From Streptomyces sp. Edi2 (GTDB lineage: Bacteria; Actinomycetota; Actinomycetes; Streptomycetales; Streptomycetaceae): DNA of 64,000 nt. A program made the translations under genes and the position numbers. Below the pieces are notes generated by a model. That model searched no databases. It saw nothing but the letters and a program-made list of their open reading frames with translations, and was not told where the DNA came from. The stretch spans positions 8,705,501-8,769,500 of the forward strand of contig NZ_JBEJGX010000003.1 of NCBI RefSeq assembly GCF_040253635.1. Direction: 5' to 3'. Below, in pieces: positions 34,253-43,253 of the stretch; within the stretch, counting starts at the first letter, position 1; each line of letters opens with the position of its first letter.

Positions 34253-36711
34253 CGACCGGGCAGGCCGATGCGGGCACCGCTACGCCCCCCGCGACAGCCG
34301 CCGGACGCCGCCGGATCACCGTGCGCGGTGTCGTCCAGGGCGTCGGCTTCCGCCCGTTCGTCCACACCCTCGCCACGGAACTGGGCCTGACGGGCCATGT
34401 GACCAACACCGGCGAGGGCGTCGTCACCGAGGTCGAGGGGGCCGCCGCCGCGCTCGCCCTGTTCGGCCGGCGGATCAGCAGCGATGCGCCACCGCTGGCC
34501 GTGGTCGAGACCGTCCACGCCGAGGACGTCGCGGTGACCGGCGACGCCGGATTCCACATCCTCCCCTCCCGCGCCGACGGCCCCTCCCGCACCCTGGTCT
34601 CCCCGGACGCCGCCACCTGCGAGGCCTGCCTCGCCGAGCTGGCCGACCCGGCCGACCGCCGCCACCGCCACCCCTTCCTCACCTGCACCCACTGCGGGCC
34701 ACGCTTCACCATCGTCACCGGGGTCCCCTACGACCGTGCGCTGACCACCATGGACCGCTTCCCGATGTGCCCCCGCTGCGCACGGGAGTACGCGGACCCC
34801 GCCGACCGGCGCTTCCACGCCCAGCCCATCTCCTGCCACGACTGCGGCCCCCGGCTGCGCCTGCTGACCGCGGACCCGGCCGACCGCACCCGCCCGCCGC
34901 GCCCTTCGCCCGGTCCCGACCCGGTCGCCGACGCCCGCCGGCTGCTCGCCGGCGGCGCGATCGTGGCGGTCAAGGGCCTGGGCGGCTACCACCTCGTCTG
35001 CGACGCCTCCGACGACACCGCCGTCAGCCTGCTGCGCGCCCGGAAGAACCGCGGCGACAAGCCCTTCGCCCTGATGGCCCGGCAACTCGCGGACATCGAG
35101 CACCTGGTACGTGTACGCGCCGAGGAACGCGCCCTGCTCACCGGGCCCGTACGCCCCATCGTCCTGCTGCGCCGCCACCAGGACCCCGCCCCGGCCCCGG
35201 CCCCGGCCCCGGACGCGCCGGTGCTGTCCGGCGCCGTCGCCCCCGGCAGCCCCGACCTGGGCGTCATGCTGCCGTACACCCCGCTGCACCACCTGCTGCT
35301 CGGTCTGCCCGGCGACCCGCCCCCACTCTCGGCTTCGTCCGGGCGGGGAGACTCCCGCGGGCCCCGGCTGCTCGTCATGACCAGCGGCAATGTCGCCGGC
35401 GAACCGATCGTCACCGACGACGGCGAAGCCGTACGGCGCCTGGCGCACCTGGCCGACGCCTGGCTCACCCACGACCGGCCGATCCGCATCCCCTGCGACG
35501 ACTCCGTGGTCCGCCTCAGCGACGGGGAGCCGCTGTTCATCCGCCGCTCGCGCGGGTATGCCCCGTTGCCCGTCCCGCTCCCGGTACCGGTCCGGCCCGC
35601 GCTCGCGACCGGCGGCGACCTCAAGAACGTGCTCTGCCTCGCGGAGGGAGACCGCGCCTGGCTGTCCGCGCACATCGGCGACATGGGCGACCTGGCGACC
35701 CAGCTCGCGTTCGAGGAGGCCGCGGCGCATCTGGAGACGGTCACCGGGGTGCGCCCGCAGGTGCTCGCCGCCGACCGGCACCCCGGCTACCGCTCCGGGC
35801 AGTGGGCCCAGCGCCACACCGACGGGCGGCCGCTGGTCCGCGTCCAGCACCACCACGCCCATGTCGCCGCGGCCATGGCCGAACACGGCCTCCCCGACGG
35901 CCACCCCGTGATCGGCGTCGCCTTCGACGGCACCGGCTACGGCGACGACCACGCCATCTGGGGCGGCGAGATCCTGCTCGCCGACTACGACGGATACCGG
36001 CGCTTCGGCCAGCTCGCCTACGTCCCGCTGCCCGGCGGCGACACCACCGTACGGCGCCCCTACCGGATGGCCCTGGCCCATCTGCGCGCCGCCGGCCTCG
36101 ACTGGGCCGAGGACCTGCCGCCGGTGGCCGCCTGCCCTCCGCAGGAACGGCAGTTGCTGGCCCGGCAGCTCGAACGTCACCTCAACTGTGTGCCCACCTC
36201 CAGCATGGGCCGTCTCTTCGACGCCGTCTCCTCGCTGGCCGGGATCTGCCACCTCGCCGGTTACGAGGCCCAGGCCGCCGTTGCCCTCGAAGCCGCGGCC
36301 CTGACCGCGGGCGAGGACCACGGGCCCGGCTATGTGTTCGCGCTGCGCGCCGCACCGATGGGCACGACGGGCGCCGACACCGTCGCCGACCCGGCGCCGG
36401 TGCTCGCCGCCGTCGTCGCGGACCTGCGCGCGGGTACCGCCCCGGCGCTGATCGCGGCCCGCTTCCACACCGCGGTCGCCGACCTCGTCCGCCGGGGTTG
36501 CGCGTTGGCCCGGGAGCGCGCGGGCCTGACGACCGTGGCACTGACCGGCGGCGTCTTCGCCAACACCCTGCTGGCCGAGGCCGCCGCCCGCCTCCTGCGG
36601 CAGGACGGCTTCACCGTCCTGCGCCACCGCCGCGTCCCGCCCAACGACGGCGGGCTGGCGCTCGGCCAGATCGTCGTGGCGGCGCGCACCGCAGGAGCCG
36701 CCGCGCGCTGA
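34249..36711 (+). CDS. hypF: carbamoyltransferase HypF
   Basis: 820 residues. Makes carbamoyl-adenylate from carbamoyl phosphate and transfers the group to the HypE C-terminal Cys, the first step in cyanide-ligand synthesis. Domains in order: acylphosphatase-like (VRGVVQGVGFRPFVHTLA, about 22-110), two zinc fingers (CEACLAEL...CTHCGPRF and CPRCAREY...CHDCGPRL), YrdC-like (GGAIVAVKGLGGYHLVCDASDD..., about 220-430) and the Kae1/TobZ-like carbamoyltransferase domain with the metal motif HHHAHVAAAMAEH and GVAFDGTGYGDDHAIWGGE. ATGA overlap with hypB. Confidence 0.95.
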   Translation: MTTGQADAGTATPPATAAGRRRITVRGVVQGVGFRPFVHTLATELGLTGHVTNTGEGVVTEVEGAAAALALFGRRISSDAPPLAVVETVHAEDVAVTGDAGFHILPSRADGPSRTLVSPDAATCEACLAELADPADRRHRHPFLTCTHCGPRFTIVTGVPYDRALTTMDRFPMCPRCAREYADPADRRFHAQPISCHDCGPRLRLLTADPADRTRPPRPSPGPDPVADARRLLAGGAIVAVKGLGGYHLVCDASDDTAVSLLRARKNRGDKPFALMARQLADIEHLVRVRAEERALLTGPVRPIVLLRRHQDPAPAPAPAPDAPVLSGAVAPGSPDLGVMLPYTPLHHLLLGLPGDPPPLSASSGRGDSRGPRLLVMTSGNVAGEPIVTDDGEAVRRLAHLADAWLTHDRPIRIPCDDSVVRLSDGEPLFIRRSRGYAPLPVPLPVPVRPALATGGDLKNVLCLAEGDRAWLSAHIGDMGDLATQLAFEEAAAHLETVTGVRPQVLAADRHPGYRSGQWAQRHTDGRPLVRVQHHHAHVAAAMAEHGLPDGHPVIGVAFDGTGYGDDHAIWGGEILLADYDGYRRFGQLAYVPLPGGDTTVRRPYRMALAHLRAAGLDWAEDLPPVAACPPQERQLLARQLERHLNCVPTSSMGRLFDAVSSLAGICHLAGYEAQAAVALEAAALTAGEDHGPGYVFALRAAPMGTTGADTVADPAPVLAAVVADLRAGTAPALIAARFHTAVADLVRRGCALARERAGLTTVALTGGVFANTLLAEAAARLLRQDGFTVLRHRRVPPNDGGLALGQIVVAARTAGAAAR

Positions 36712-36761
36712 GCGGCGCCACGGCGCGGCAGACGCAACGTACCCACGACGAGGAGAGGCTC

Positions 36762-37136
36762 ATGTGCCTGGCGGTACCCGGCAAGGTATTGGACATCGAG
36801 GAACGGGACGGCACCCGGATGGCCACCGTCGACTTCGGCGGTGTGGTCAAGGAGGTGTGTCTGGAGTACGTCCCCGACCTGCGGGTCGGCGAGTACGCCA
36901 TCGTCCACGTCGGCTTCGCGCTGCAGCGGCTGGACGAGGAGTCCGCCCGCAAGACCCTGGCCCTGTTCGAGGAACTGGGCCTGCTGCAGGAGGAGTTCGG
37001 CGACCCCTGGGAGGCGGCGGCCACGCCACCTGAATGGGAGGGGACGGGCGCAGGGACCGCCACCGGGGCGGGCGCCGGTGTGGGTGCCGCACCCGCGGCC
37101 GCGGTGGGCGACGGAGCGCAGGAGGCGGGCCGGTGA
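36762..37136 (+). CDS. hypC: hydrogenase assembly chaperone HypC with extended tail
   Basis: 124 residues. [14 protein letters not shown] begins with the obligatory Met-Cys that binds Fe(CN)2CO with HypD and hands it to the large subunit. The usual domain ends near residue 75 ([34 protein letters not shown]); about 45 further residues are a Gly/Ala/Thr low-complexity tail. GAGGAGAGG lies upstream of the ATG. Overlaps hypD by 4 nt. Confidence 0.94.
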   Translation: MCLAVPGKVLDIEERDGTRMATVDFGGVVKEVCLEYVPDLRVGEYAIVHVGFALQRLDEESARKTLALFEELGLLQEEFGDPWEAAATPPEWEGTGAGTATGAGAGVGAAPAAAVGDGAQEAGR

Positions 37137-38257
37137 AGTACCTCGACGAGTTCCAGAACCCCGAGCTCGCCCGCCGGCTGCTCGACGACATCCGGTCCAC
37201 GGTGACCCGGCCCTGGGCCCTGATGGAGGTCTGCGGCGGGCAGACCCACACCATCATCCGCCACGGCATCGACCAACTGCTGCCCGATCAGGTCGAGTTG
37301 ATCCACGGCCCCGGCTGTCCGGTCTGTGTGACACCGCTGGAGGTCATCGACAAGGCCCTGGAGATCGCCGCCCGCCCCGAGGTGATCTTCTGTTCCTTCG
37401 GTGACATGCTCCGCGTCCCCGGCAGCGACCGGGACCTGTTCCAGGTGCGCAGCAGGGGCGGCGACGTACGGGTCGTCTACTCCCCGCTCGACGCGCTGAA
37501 GATCGCCCAGCAGCACCCGGACCGCGAGGTGGTGTTCTTCGGCATCGGCTTCGAGACCACCGCACCGCCCAACGCCATGACGGTGTATCAGGCCCGTAAG
37601 CTCGGCATCCCCAACTTCAGCCTGCTGGTCTCGCACGTGCGGGTGCCGCCCGCGATCGAGGCCATCATGACCTCGCCCGGCTGCCGGGTCCAGGCGTTCC
37701 TCGCCGCCGGTCACGTGTGCAGTGTGATGGGGATGGAGGAGTACCCCGAACTGGCCGCACGCCACCGGGTGCCGATCGTGGTCACCGGCTTCGAGCCCCT
37801 GGACATCCTGGAGGGCATCCGCCGCACCGTCCGCCAGCTGGAGCGCGGTGAACACACCGTGGACAATGCCTACCCCCGCGCCGTACGCAGCGAGGGCAAC
37901 CCGGCGGCCCGGGCCATGCTCGCGGACGTCTTCGAGGTCACCGACCGCTCCTGGCGCGGCATCGGCACCATCCCCGCCAGCGGCTGGCGGCTGTCGGAGC
38001 GCTACCGCGACTACGACGCCGAGCACCGCTTCTCCGTCGGCGGCATCACCACCAAGGAACCCGCCGCCTGCCGCAGCGGGGAAGTCCTCCAGGGGTTCAT
38101 CAAGCCGCACGAGTGCGAGGCCTTCGGGACGCTGTGCACCCCGCGCACCCCGCTCGGCGCCACCATGGTCTCCAGCGAGGGAGCCTGCGCCGCCTACTAC
38201 CTCTACCGCCGACTCGGCACCACGCCCACCCCCCAGGAGGCGAGCCCCGTTGTCTGA
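37133..38257 (+). CDS. hypD: hydrogenase formation protein HypD
   Basis: 374 residues from the GTG that overlaps hypC. HypD holds a [4Fe-4S] cluster and redox thiols and, with HypC, assembles Fe(CN)2CO. The conserved motifs are [40 protein letters not shown] (with Cys before it), [23 protein letters not shown] and the C-terminal cluster cysteines in [49 protein letters not shown] precedes the start. All key cysteines are intact. Confidence 0.95.
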   Translation: MKYLDEFQNPELARRLLDDIRSTVTRPWALMEVCGGQTHTIIRHGIDQLLPDQVELIHGPGCPVCVTPLEVIDKALEIAARPEVIFCSFGDMLRVPGSDRDLFQVRSRGGDVRVVYSPLDALKIAQQHPDREVVFFGIGFETTAPPNAMTVYQARKLGIPNFSLLVSHVRVPPAIEAIMTSPGCRVQAFLAAGHVCSVMGMEEYPELAARHRVPIVVTGFEPLDILEGIRRTVRQLERGEHTVDNAYPRAVRSEGNPAARAMLADVFEVTDRSWRGIGTIPASGWRLSERYRDYDAEHRFSVGGITTKEPAACRSGEVLQGFIKPHECEAFGTLCTPRTPLGATMVSSEGACAAYYLYRRLGTTPTPQEASPVV

Positions 38258-39374
38258 CACTCTCCACCCCACCCCCGGCGGTTCCGCCCGCGGCGGCCCC
38301 ACCCCGGCCGACCGCGGCCTGCCCACCGTCGACATCTCCGGCTGGACCTGTCCCACCCCGCTCCGCGACCAGCCCCGCGTCGTCATGGGGCACGGCGGGG
38401 GCGGCGCCCTGTCCGCGGAACTCGTCCAGCAGATCTTCGCCCCCGCCTTCGGCGGCGAAATCCTCGCCCAGCTCGGTGACTCCGCCGCGGTGTCCCTCGG
38501 CGGCGTGCGCCTCGCGTTCTCCACCGACTCCTATGTCGTGCGGCCGCTGTTCTTCCCCGGCGGCTGCATCGGTGACCTCGCCGTCAACGGCACCGTCAAC
38601 GACCTCGCCATGAGCGGCGCTCAGGCCGCCTACCTCTCCTGTGGCTTCATCCTGGAGGAAGGCGTGGAGATGCCGGTGGTGGCCGGGGTCGCCGACGCGA
38701 TGGGCGCGGCCGCGCGGGCCGCCGGTGTCGAGGTGGCCACCGGCGACACCAAGGTCGTCGAGGCGGGCCACGGCGACGGCGTCTATCTCAACACCGCCGG
38801 CATCGGGCTGATCCCGGCGGGCGTCGATCTGCGCCCCCAGCGCGTCACTCCCGGCGATGTGGTGATCGTCAGCGGCGACATCGGCCTGCACGGTGTGGCC
38901 ATCATGAGCGTCCGGGAGGGCCTGGAGTTCGGCGTCGAGATCGAGAGCGACTGCGCGGCCCTCGGCGGCCTCGTCGAGACCATGCTCGCCGTCACCCCCG
39001 ACCTGCATGTGCTGCGCGACCCCACCCGCGGCGGGCTGGCCGCCGCGCTGTGCGAGATCGCCACCGCCTCCTGCACCGGCATCGTCATCCAGGAACGCGC
39101 CATCCCGGTCCCGCCGGCCGTCGCCAACGCCTGCGCGATCCTCGGCCTGGACCCGATGTACGTCGCCAACGAGGGCAAGCTGGTGGCCTTCGTCCCCCGC
39201 GAGCACGCCGACGCCGTACTGGACGCCATGCGCGCGCACCCGCTGGGAGCCGGCGCCGCGATCATCGGCGAGGCCGTCGCCACCCACCCCGGCATGGTGG
39301 TGGCCAGCACCCCGCTGGGCGGCACCCGGGTGGTCGATCTGCCGCTGGGGGAGCAGCTGCCGCGGATCTGCTGA
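38250..39374 (+). CDS. hypE: hydrogenase expression/formation protein HypE (TTG start)
   Basis: 374 residues. Dehydrates the carbamoyl group on its C-terminal Cys to a thiocyanate that donates cyanide to HypC-HypD. The sequence ends GEQLPRIC, the required terminal [24 protein letters not shown], the PurM-like ATP sites [33 protein letters not shown] and [15 protein letters not shown] are all present. The likely start is a TTG at 38250, overlapping hypD by 8 nt, because AGGAGG lies 9 nt upstream and no ATG or GTG is available before the conserved region. Ends at a long terminator. Confidence 0.93.
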   Translation: MSDTLHPTPGGSARGGPTPADRGLPTVDISGWTCPTPLRDQPRVVMGHGGGGALSAELVQQIFAPAFGGEILAQLGDSAAVSLGGVRLAFSTDSYVVRPLFFPGGCIGDLAVNGTVNDLAMSGAQAAYLSCGFILEEGVEMPVVAGVADAMGAAARAAGVEVATGDTKVVEAGHGDGVYLNTAGIGLIPAGVDLRPQRVTPGDVVIVSGDIGLHGVAIMSVREGLEFGVEIESDCAALGGLVETMLAVTPDLHVLRDPTRGGLAAALCEIATASCTGIVIQERAIPVPPAVANACAILGLDPMYVANEGKLVAFVPREHADAVLDAMRAHPLGAGAAIIGEAVATHPGMVVASTPLGGTRVVDLPLGEQLPRIC

Positions 39375-39391
39375 GCGGGTCCCGGCGTACG

Positions 39392-39427
39392 GCCGAGGGC
39401 GGCACCGGTTCCGGTGCCGCCCTCGGC
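39392..39427. terminator. bidirectional terminator between hypE and the DyP peroxidase gene
   Basis: A 17-bp perfect stem (39392-39408 with 39411-39427, beginning GCCGAGGGCGG) 17 nt after the hypE stop and 17 nt after the end of the convergent peroxidase gene, serving both. Confidence 0.93.
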
Positions 39428-39444
39428 GTGGGAGTCCGTTCCGC

Positions 39445-40707
39445 TCAGGTCTTCCTCAGCAGCCCGGAACCGAACCAGTCGTCGGCGTTCCGTACCCCGG
39501 GCAGGATGAAGAAGTAGCCGCCGCCGAGCGGGGTGATGAACTTGGACAGCGGCTCGTGCCGCAGCCGTCGCTGGACGGTCGCGAACTGCCGCTCCGGGTT
39601 CTGCTGGTAGCCGCAGAAGACCAGTCCCAGGTCCATCCGCCCGGACTGGTCGAAGCCCTGGTCGTAGTTGTAACTCCGGCGCAGGAAGCGGGACCTGTCG
39701 GTCTTCTCGGTGCGCGGGTTGGCCAGCCGGATATGCGAATCGAGCGGGATCTTGCTGCCGTGCGGGTCGTCGCGGTACCTCGGCGGGTCGTTCTCCTGCT
39801 TGCCGTCCAGGGGCGCACCGCTCGCCTTGCGCCGGCCGAAGATCTGCTCCTGCCGGGCCACCGGCACCTTGTCCCACTTCTCGATGTGGAAGCGGATCAG
39901 ACGCAGCACCTGATAGCTGCCGCCCAGCGCCCAGTCCGGCTCCCCGCACGGCGGGGTCACCCACATCAGCCGGTCCATCTCACGGCCCGAGCCGGTGTCC
40001 GGATTGACGATCCCGTCCTTGAAGCCGATGAAGGTACGCGGTGAGCCCGAGGGCCGCGACGGATTGAGGAAGGCGTCCGCGCGCCAACGGGGCCGCAGCC
40101 GGCCGTGCGTCTCCCGTGCCAGATCGCGCAGCACATGGACGATGGCGTCCGGATGCTGGGCACAGATCTGCAGCGACAGGTCACCGTGGCAGCGCGCCGG
40201 CTCCAGCCGGTCGTCGGGGAACGCCGGCATGGCCTTGAGGTGCCGGGGCTTGTGGCCGGAGAGCCCGAAGCGGTCGTCGAACAGGGAGGCGCCGACGCCG
40301 AGCGTGATGGTGAGTGAGTCGGGGGTGGGCCGTTCCGAGGCGACCTGCTCGTCCAGCGGCTTCACCCCGTCCGTCAGCACCCGGCAGCGCGTGGTGAGCT
40401 TCTGGAACAGCTCGGTCAGGCCCTCGCGTCCCTCGGCCATCACATCGAAGCCGACGAACCCGGCGAAGAGCTGCTGGGGAGTCACGATGCCGGCCTGATG
40501 GCGGTCGTGGAAGGGCACCTTGTCGGGCAGCCCCGCGTTGTCGCTAAGCCCGCTCGCGGAACGGTCCGCAGCAGCGGCGGCGGCTGCGTGACCGCCGAGT
40601 CCCGTGGCGGCCGCCACACCCGCCATCCCCGCCGCGCACTTGAGGAAGCCCCGGCGTCCGTCGTCCCGCTCAGGGGCACGTTCGTCCCCGGCCTGATCAC
40701 ATCTCAT
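39445..40707 (-). CDS. Tat-exported DyP-type haem peroxidase, EfeB-like
   Basis: 420 residues. The N-terminus has a twin-arginine signal (DDGRRGFLKCAAGMAGVAAATG), so the folded haem protein is exported. The DyP signature FIGFKDGIVNPDTG supplies the distal Asp, and SHIRLANPRTE contains the proximal His; FCGYQQNPERQF and FITPLGGGYFFILPGV complete the EfeB pattern. EfeB works with EfeU/EfeO in iron uptake or as a peroxidase; those partners are not in this window. I start at MRCDQAGDER; an ATG 12 nt upstream is also possible. Convergent with the hyp operon, sharing its terminator. Confidence 0.92.
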   Translation of the reverse strand: MRCDQAGDERAPERDDGRRGFLKCAAGMAGVAAATGLGGHAAAAAAADRSASGLSDNAGLPDKVPFHDRHQAGIVTPQQLFAGFVGFDVMAEGREGLTELFQKLTTRCRVLTDGVKPLDEQVASERPTPDSLTITLGVGASLFDDRFGLSGHKPRHLKAMPAFPDDRLEPARCHGDLSLQICAQHPDAIVHVLRDLARETHGRLRPRWRADAFLNPSRPSGSPRTFIGFKDGIVNPDTGSGREMDRLMWVTPPCGEPDWALGGSYQVLRLIRFHIEKWDKVPVARQEQIFGRRKASGAPLDGKQENDPPRYRDDPHGSKIPLDSHIRLANPRTEKTDRSRFLRRSYNYDQGFDQSGRMDLGLVFCGYQQNPERQFATVQRRLRHEPLSKFITPLGGGYFFILPGVRNADDWFGSGLLRKT

Positions 40708-41000
40708 CGTCCCGCCCATCCTGACTACTGAGTCGTCCGGAAGCCGCGTACGTGGCACCAACCTGTGCGCGATGCTCGTCGCCCACGACGCGGCGGCCGG
40801 GAGCAACACGGCCTAGGTGCCGGATATCACGCCCTGGCCACGGGCCGGTCGTCCGAATGGCGCAGCCACAGCGCCCCCCGCGCGACAGGGCACCGGAGCG
40901 CTTCTAGCGTCGGCCCTGTGACCTGCCCGGACACGGCACAGCGCAACGCCGGGGCCGCCGGTCACCTACCGCGCTCCACCACCGATCCGACGGACCCCAC

Positions 41001-41525
41001 ATGAGCACATCCACCGACGCGAGCACAGTCATCGGCGAGGCCAGACCCGCCGGTGACGGCACCTCCACCGAGGCGAGTGACGCCCTCGGCGCAGCCGCCG
41101 TCACCGACGAGGGCACGGCCGTCGGCGCGGGCACGGTCACGGGCGAGCCCGCACCCGTCGCTGCGGACACCCCCGCCGAGGAGGACGGGGCCGCCACGGA
41201 GGACGGGGCCACCGAGCCGGAGGGGGCCACCGGCGAGAGCGCGGTGGCCGGGGATGCTGCGGACGCGGGCGAGGGCACGGCCGTCGATGACGCCGCGCCG
41301 GGCGCCGAGGGGATGCCGCTCGACGGCCTGCCCGCCTCCTGGCTGCGTATCGAGAAGGGCCGTGCCGAGCCCGAGGACATCGCGGCGATCAGCGTCGTGC
41401 TGTGCGCACGACTCGCCGGTCTGCGCGCCCTCGCCGAGCCCGGCCACGCCGAGGAGCGGTCGGCCGGCCGACGGCACCGCGCCCGGCACACCGCATGCTG
41501 GTCGGGCTGCTGGAGCTGCAGCTGA
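41001..41525 (+). CDS. acyl-CoA carboxylase epsilon-subunit-like protein with long disordered N-terminus
   Basis: 174 residues. The only conserved block is WLRIEKGRAEPEDIAAISVVLCARLAGLRALAEPG (about 114-148), which resembles the AccE/PccE epsilon subunit that stimulates acyl-CoA carboxylases. The first 110 residues are Ala/Thr/Asp/Glu/Gly-rich low complexity, far longer than the usual short extension, and the C-terminus (RRHRARHTACWSGCWSCS) is not the expected Trp/Pro-rich end. No beta subunit gene is adjacent. It may be an orphan or decaying epsilon subunit, or part of another complex. Confidence 0.6.
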   Translation: MSTSTDASTVIGEARPAGDGTSTEASDALGAAAVTDEGTAVGAGTVTGEPAPVAADTPAEEDGAATEDGATEPEGATGESAVAGDAADAGEGTAVDDAAPGAEGMPLDGLPASWLRIEKGRAEPEDIAAISVVLCARLAGLRALAEPGHAEERSAGRRHRARHTACWSGCWSCS

Positions 41526-41526
41526 A

Positions 41527-41580
41527 CCTCGGGCGGGCGCACTTCCGGCTGAGCCTCGGGCGGGCGCACCTCCGGCCGGT
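41527..41580. repeat. 27-bp tandem repeat, two copies
   Basis: CCTCGGGCGGGCGCAC begins at 41527 and again at 41554, with the following bases also largely alike. It sits between the epsilon-like gene's stop (41525) and the convergent exporter gene's end (41624). Confidence 0.7.
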
Positions 41581-41623
41581 GAATCCCGCCCGGCAGCCGA
41601 CAGGAGGCAGTCGGCTCCGCCCG

Positions 41624-43099
41624 TCACGTCCGGTTCTCCCGCGCCCCCTTCTCCCGCGCCCCCTTCTCCCGCGCCCCCTTCTCCCGCGCCCCGTTCTCCC
41701 GCGTCCGGTGCTCCGCCCGGCCAGTGCCCGGGATGCAGCGTGCGGCGAGGGCCGCCGCGACGAGGAAGCCCGCGGCACCGAGGCCCACCGCGGTGTGCAG
41801 GCCCGGCACGAGACCGGTGGCCACCAGCGTGCCGAAGAGCGCGACGCCGAGGGCGCTGCCGATCTGCCGTGCCGCGTTGAACACGGCGGCCGCGGCACCG
41901 CTGCGCTCGCCCGGCGCGGCCTCCATCACGGCCGCCGTGGAGGCCGGCATGGTCAGCGCGGTACCGAAGCCGGCGCAGGCCATGGGCGCCACCAGCGCGA
42001 GGTACGGGGTGCCAGGGCCGGCCACGAGCCAGCCGGCCAGTCCGGCCGCGCCCACCACCAGGCCCGCCACCATGGGCAGCCGCGGCCCGGTGCGGGCGGT
42101 GATCCGTCCGGCCAGCGCGGAGCCGGCCGCCACCACTCCGACCGCGGGCAGCAGCGCGCATCCGGTCCGCAGGGCGCTGTAGTGATGTACCCCCTGGAAG
42201 TACAGCGGGGCGAGGAACAGCAGCCCGTAGAAGCCGGTGTTGAGCAGCACGCCGATGACCGCCGAGGCCGAGAAGGCGCGGGCGCGGAAGAGTGAGAGCG
42301 GCAGCATCGGGGCGGGCGAGCGCCGCTCCAGCACCAGGAACGCGACGAGTCCGACGAGGCACCCCGCGAAGGCGCCGAGGACGGCCGGATGCGTCCAGTC
42401 CAGCGCCCCGGCCTCGATGCATCCGGTGACCAGGCCCGCCAGGCATCCCGCCCCCGCGGTCTGGGCCGGGAGGTCCAGGCCCCGGCGGGTGCGGCCGGCG
42501 GGGGAGCGGGGGACGTGACGGGAGGTGAGGAACAGTGCGGTGAGGCCGACGGGGAGATTGAGGAAGAACACCGACCGCCAGCCGAGCCCGGCGACCAGGA
42601 CGCCGCCCAGGACGGGACCGGCCCCGGCGGCGAGGCCCGCGACGGTGCCCCAGATACCGAACGCGCGGGCCCGCGCCGCCCGGCCGGGGTACGCGGTCCG
42701 CAGCAGTGCCAGTGAGGCCGGGACCATCAGCGCCGCGCCCAGCCCCTGCACGAGCCGGGCCAGGACCAGCACCGTGGCGGTGGGCGCCAGCGCGCACCCG
42801 GCGGAGGCGAGGGTGAACACCACCAGGCCGCTCAGGAGCACCGCCTTGCCGCCCAGCCGGTCGCCGAGTCCGCCGCAGAAGAGCAGCAGCCCGGCGAACA
42901 CCAGGGTGTAGCCGTCCACCACCCATTGGAGCCCGGTCACCCCGGCGTGCAGGGCGGTGCCGACCGCCGGGAGAGCGACCGTGACGACGGTGACGTCCAG
43001 GATGACCATGAAGTACCCCAGGCACACGGCGACGAGCGGCAGCGGCGTGAGCCGGTCCGCGGTCCGTGGTGCCGTGGTGGGTGCGCAGAGCGTGGGCAT
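41624..43099 (-). CDS. MFS drug exporter, DHA2 (14-TM) type, with repeated REKGA tail
   Basis: 491 residues. Begins MPTLCAPTTAPRTADRL, then hydrophobic helices with the DHA2 motifs VVTVALPAVGTAL, GLLLFCGGLGDRLGGKAVLL, LVLARLVQGLGAALMVPASLALLRTAYP and GPVLGGVLVAGLGWRSVFFLNLPVG. It should export drugs or metabolites by proton antiport. The C-terminus is RENGA-(REKGA)3-RENRT, encoded by 15-bp repeats at about 41637-41703. No ribosome binding site precedes the ATG, so the message may be leaderless. Divergent from an ArsR-type regulator. Confidence 0.9.
   Translation of the reverse strand: MPTLCAPTTAPRTADRLTPLPLVAVCLGYFMVILDVTVVTVALPAVGTALHAGVTGLQWVVDGYTLVFAGLLLFCGGLGDRLGGKAVLLSGLVVFTLASAGCALAPTATVLVLARLVQGLGAALMVPASLALLRTAYPGRAARARAFGIWGTVAGLAAGAGPVLGGVLVAGLGWRSVFFLNLPVGLTALFLTSRHVPRSPAGRTRRGLDLPAQTAGAGCLAGLVTGCIEAGALDWTHPAVLGAFAGCLVGLVAFLVLERRSPAPMLPLSLFRARAFSASAVIGVLLNTGFYGLLFLAPLYFQGVHHYSALRTGCALLPAVGVVAAGSALAGRITARTGPRLPMVAGLVVGAAGLAGWLVAGPGTPYLALVAPMACAGFGTALTMPASTAAVMEAAPGERSGAAAAVFNAARQIGSALGVALFGTLVATGLVPGLHTAVGLGAAGFLVAAALAARCIPGTGRAEHRTRENGAREKGAREKGAREKGARENRT
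41637..41703. repeat. 15-bp tandem repeat encoding REKGA pentapeptides
   Basis: The unit CTCCCGCGCCCCCTT recurs four to five times with slight end variation, in frame with the minus-strand exporter gene. Because the period is a multiple of three, changes in copy number would keep the frame. Confidence 0.85.
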
Positions 43100-43110
43100 A
43101 CGGCCAGTGT

Positions 43111-43132
43111 TCTGCCGGATCCTTACGGCAGA
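43111..43132. promoter_or_regulatory. palindrome between the exporter and the ArsR-type regulator
   Basis: TCTGCCG (43111-43117) and CGGCAGA (43126-43132) are a 7-bp inverted repeat with an 8-bp spacer, 12 bp upstream of the exporter start and 122 bp upstream of the regulator start. Winged-helix repressors bind sites of this shape. Confidence 0.5.
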
Positions 43133-43253
43133 CGCCGAAATGTTCTCGCGCCAGGGGGAGACGCCCGCCAAGGAGAGACACCCCCTCGGGCCCGGCCGGA
43201 GCGGGAGGACGCTTCGCCCGCTGCCGAAGTGTGAGCGGCGTACCGTCGCGGAT

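Noticed and set aside
34033..36627. An 864-codon minus-strand frame opposite hypF
   Set aside because: Antisense shadow of a fully conserved hypF; no motif.
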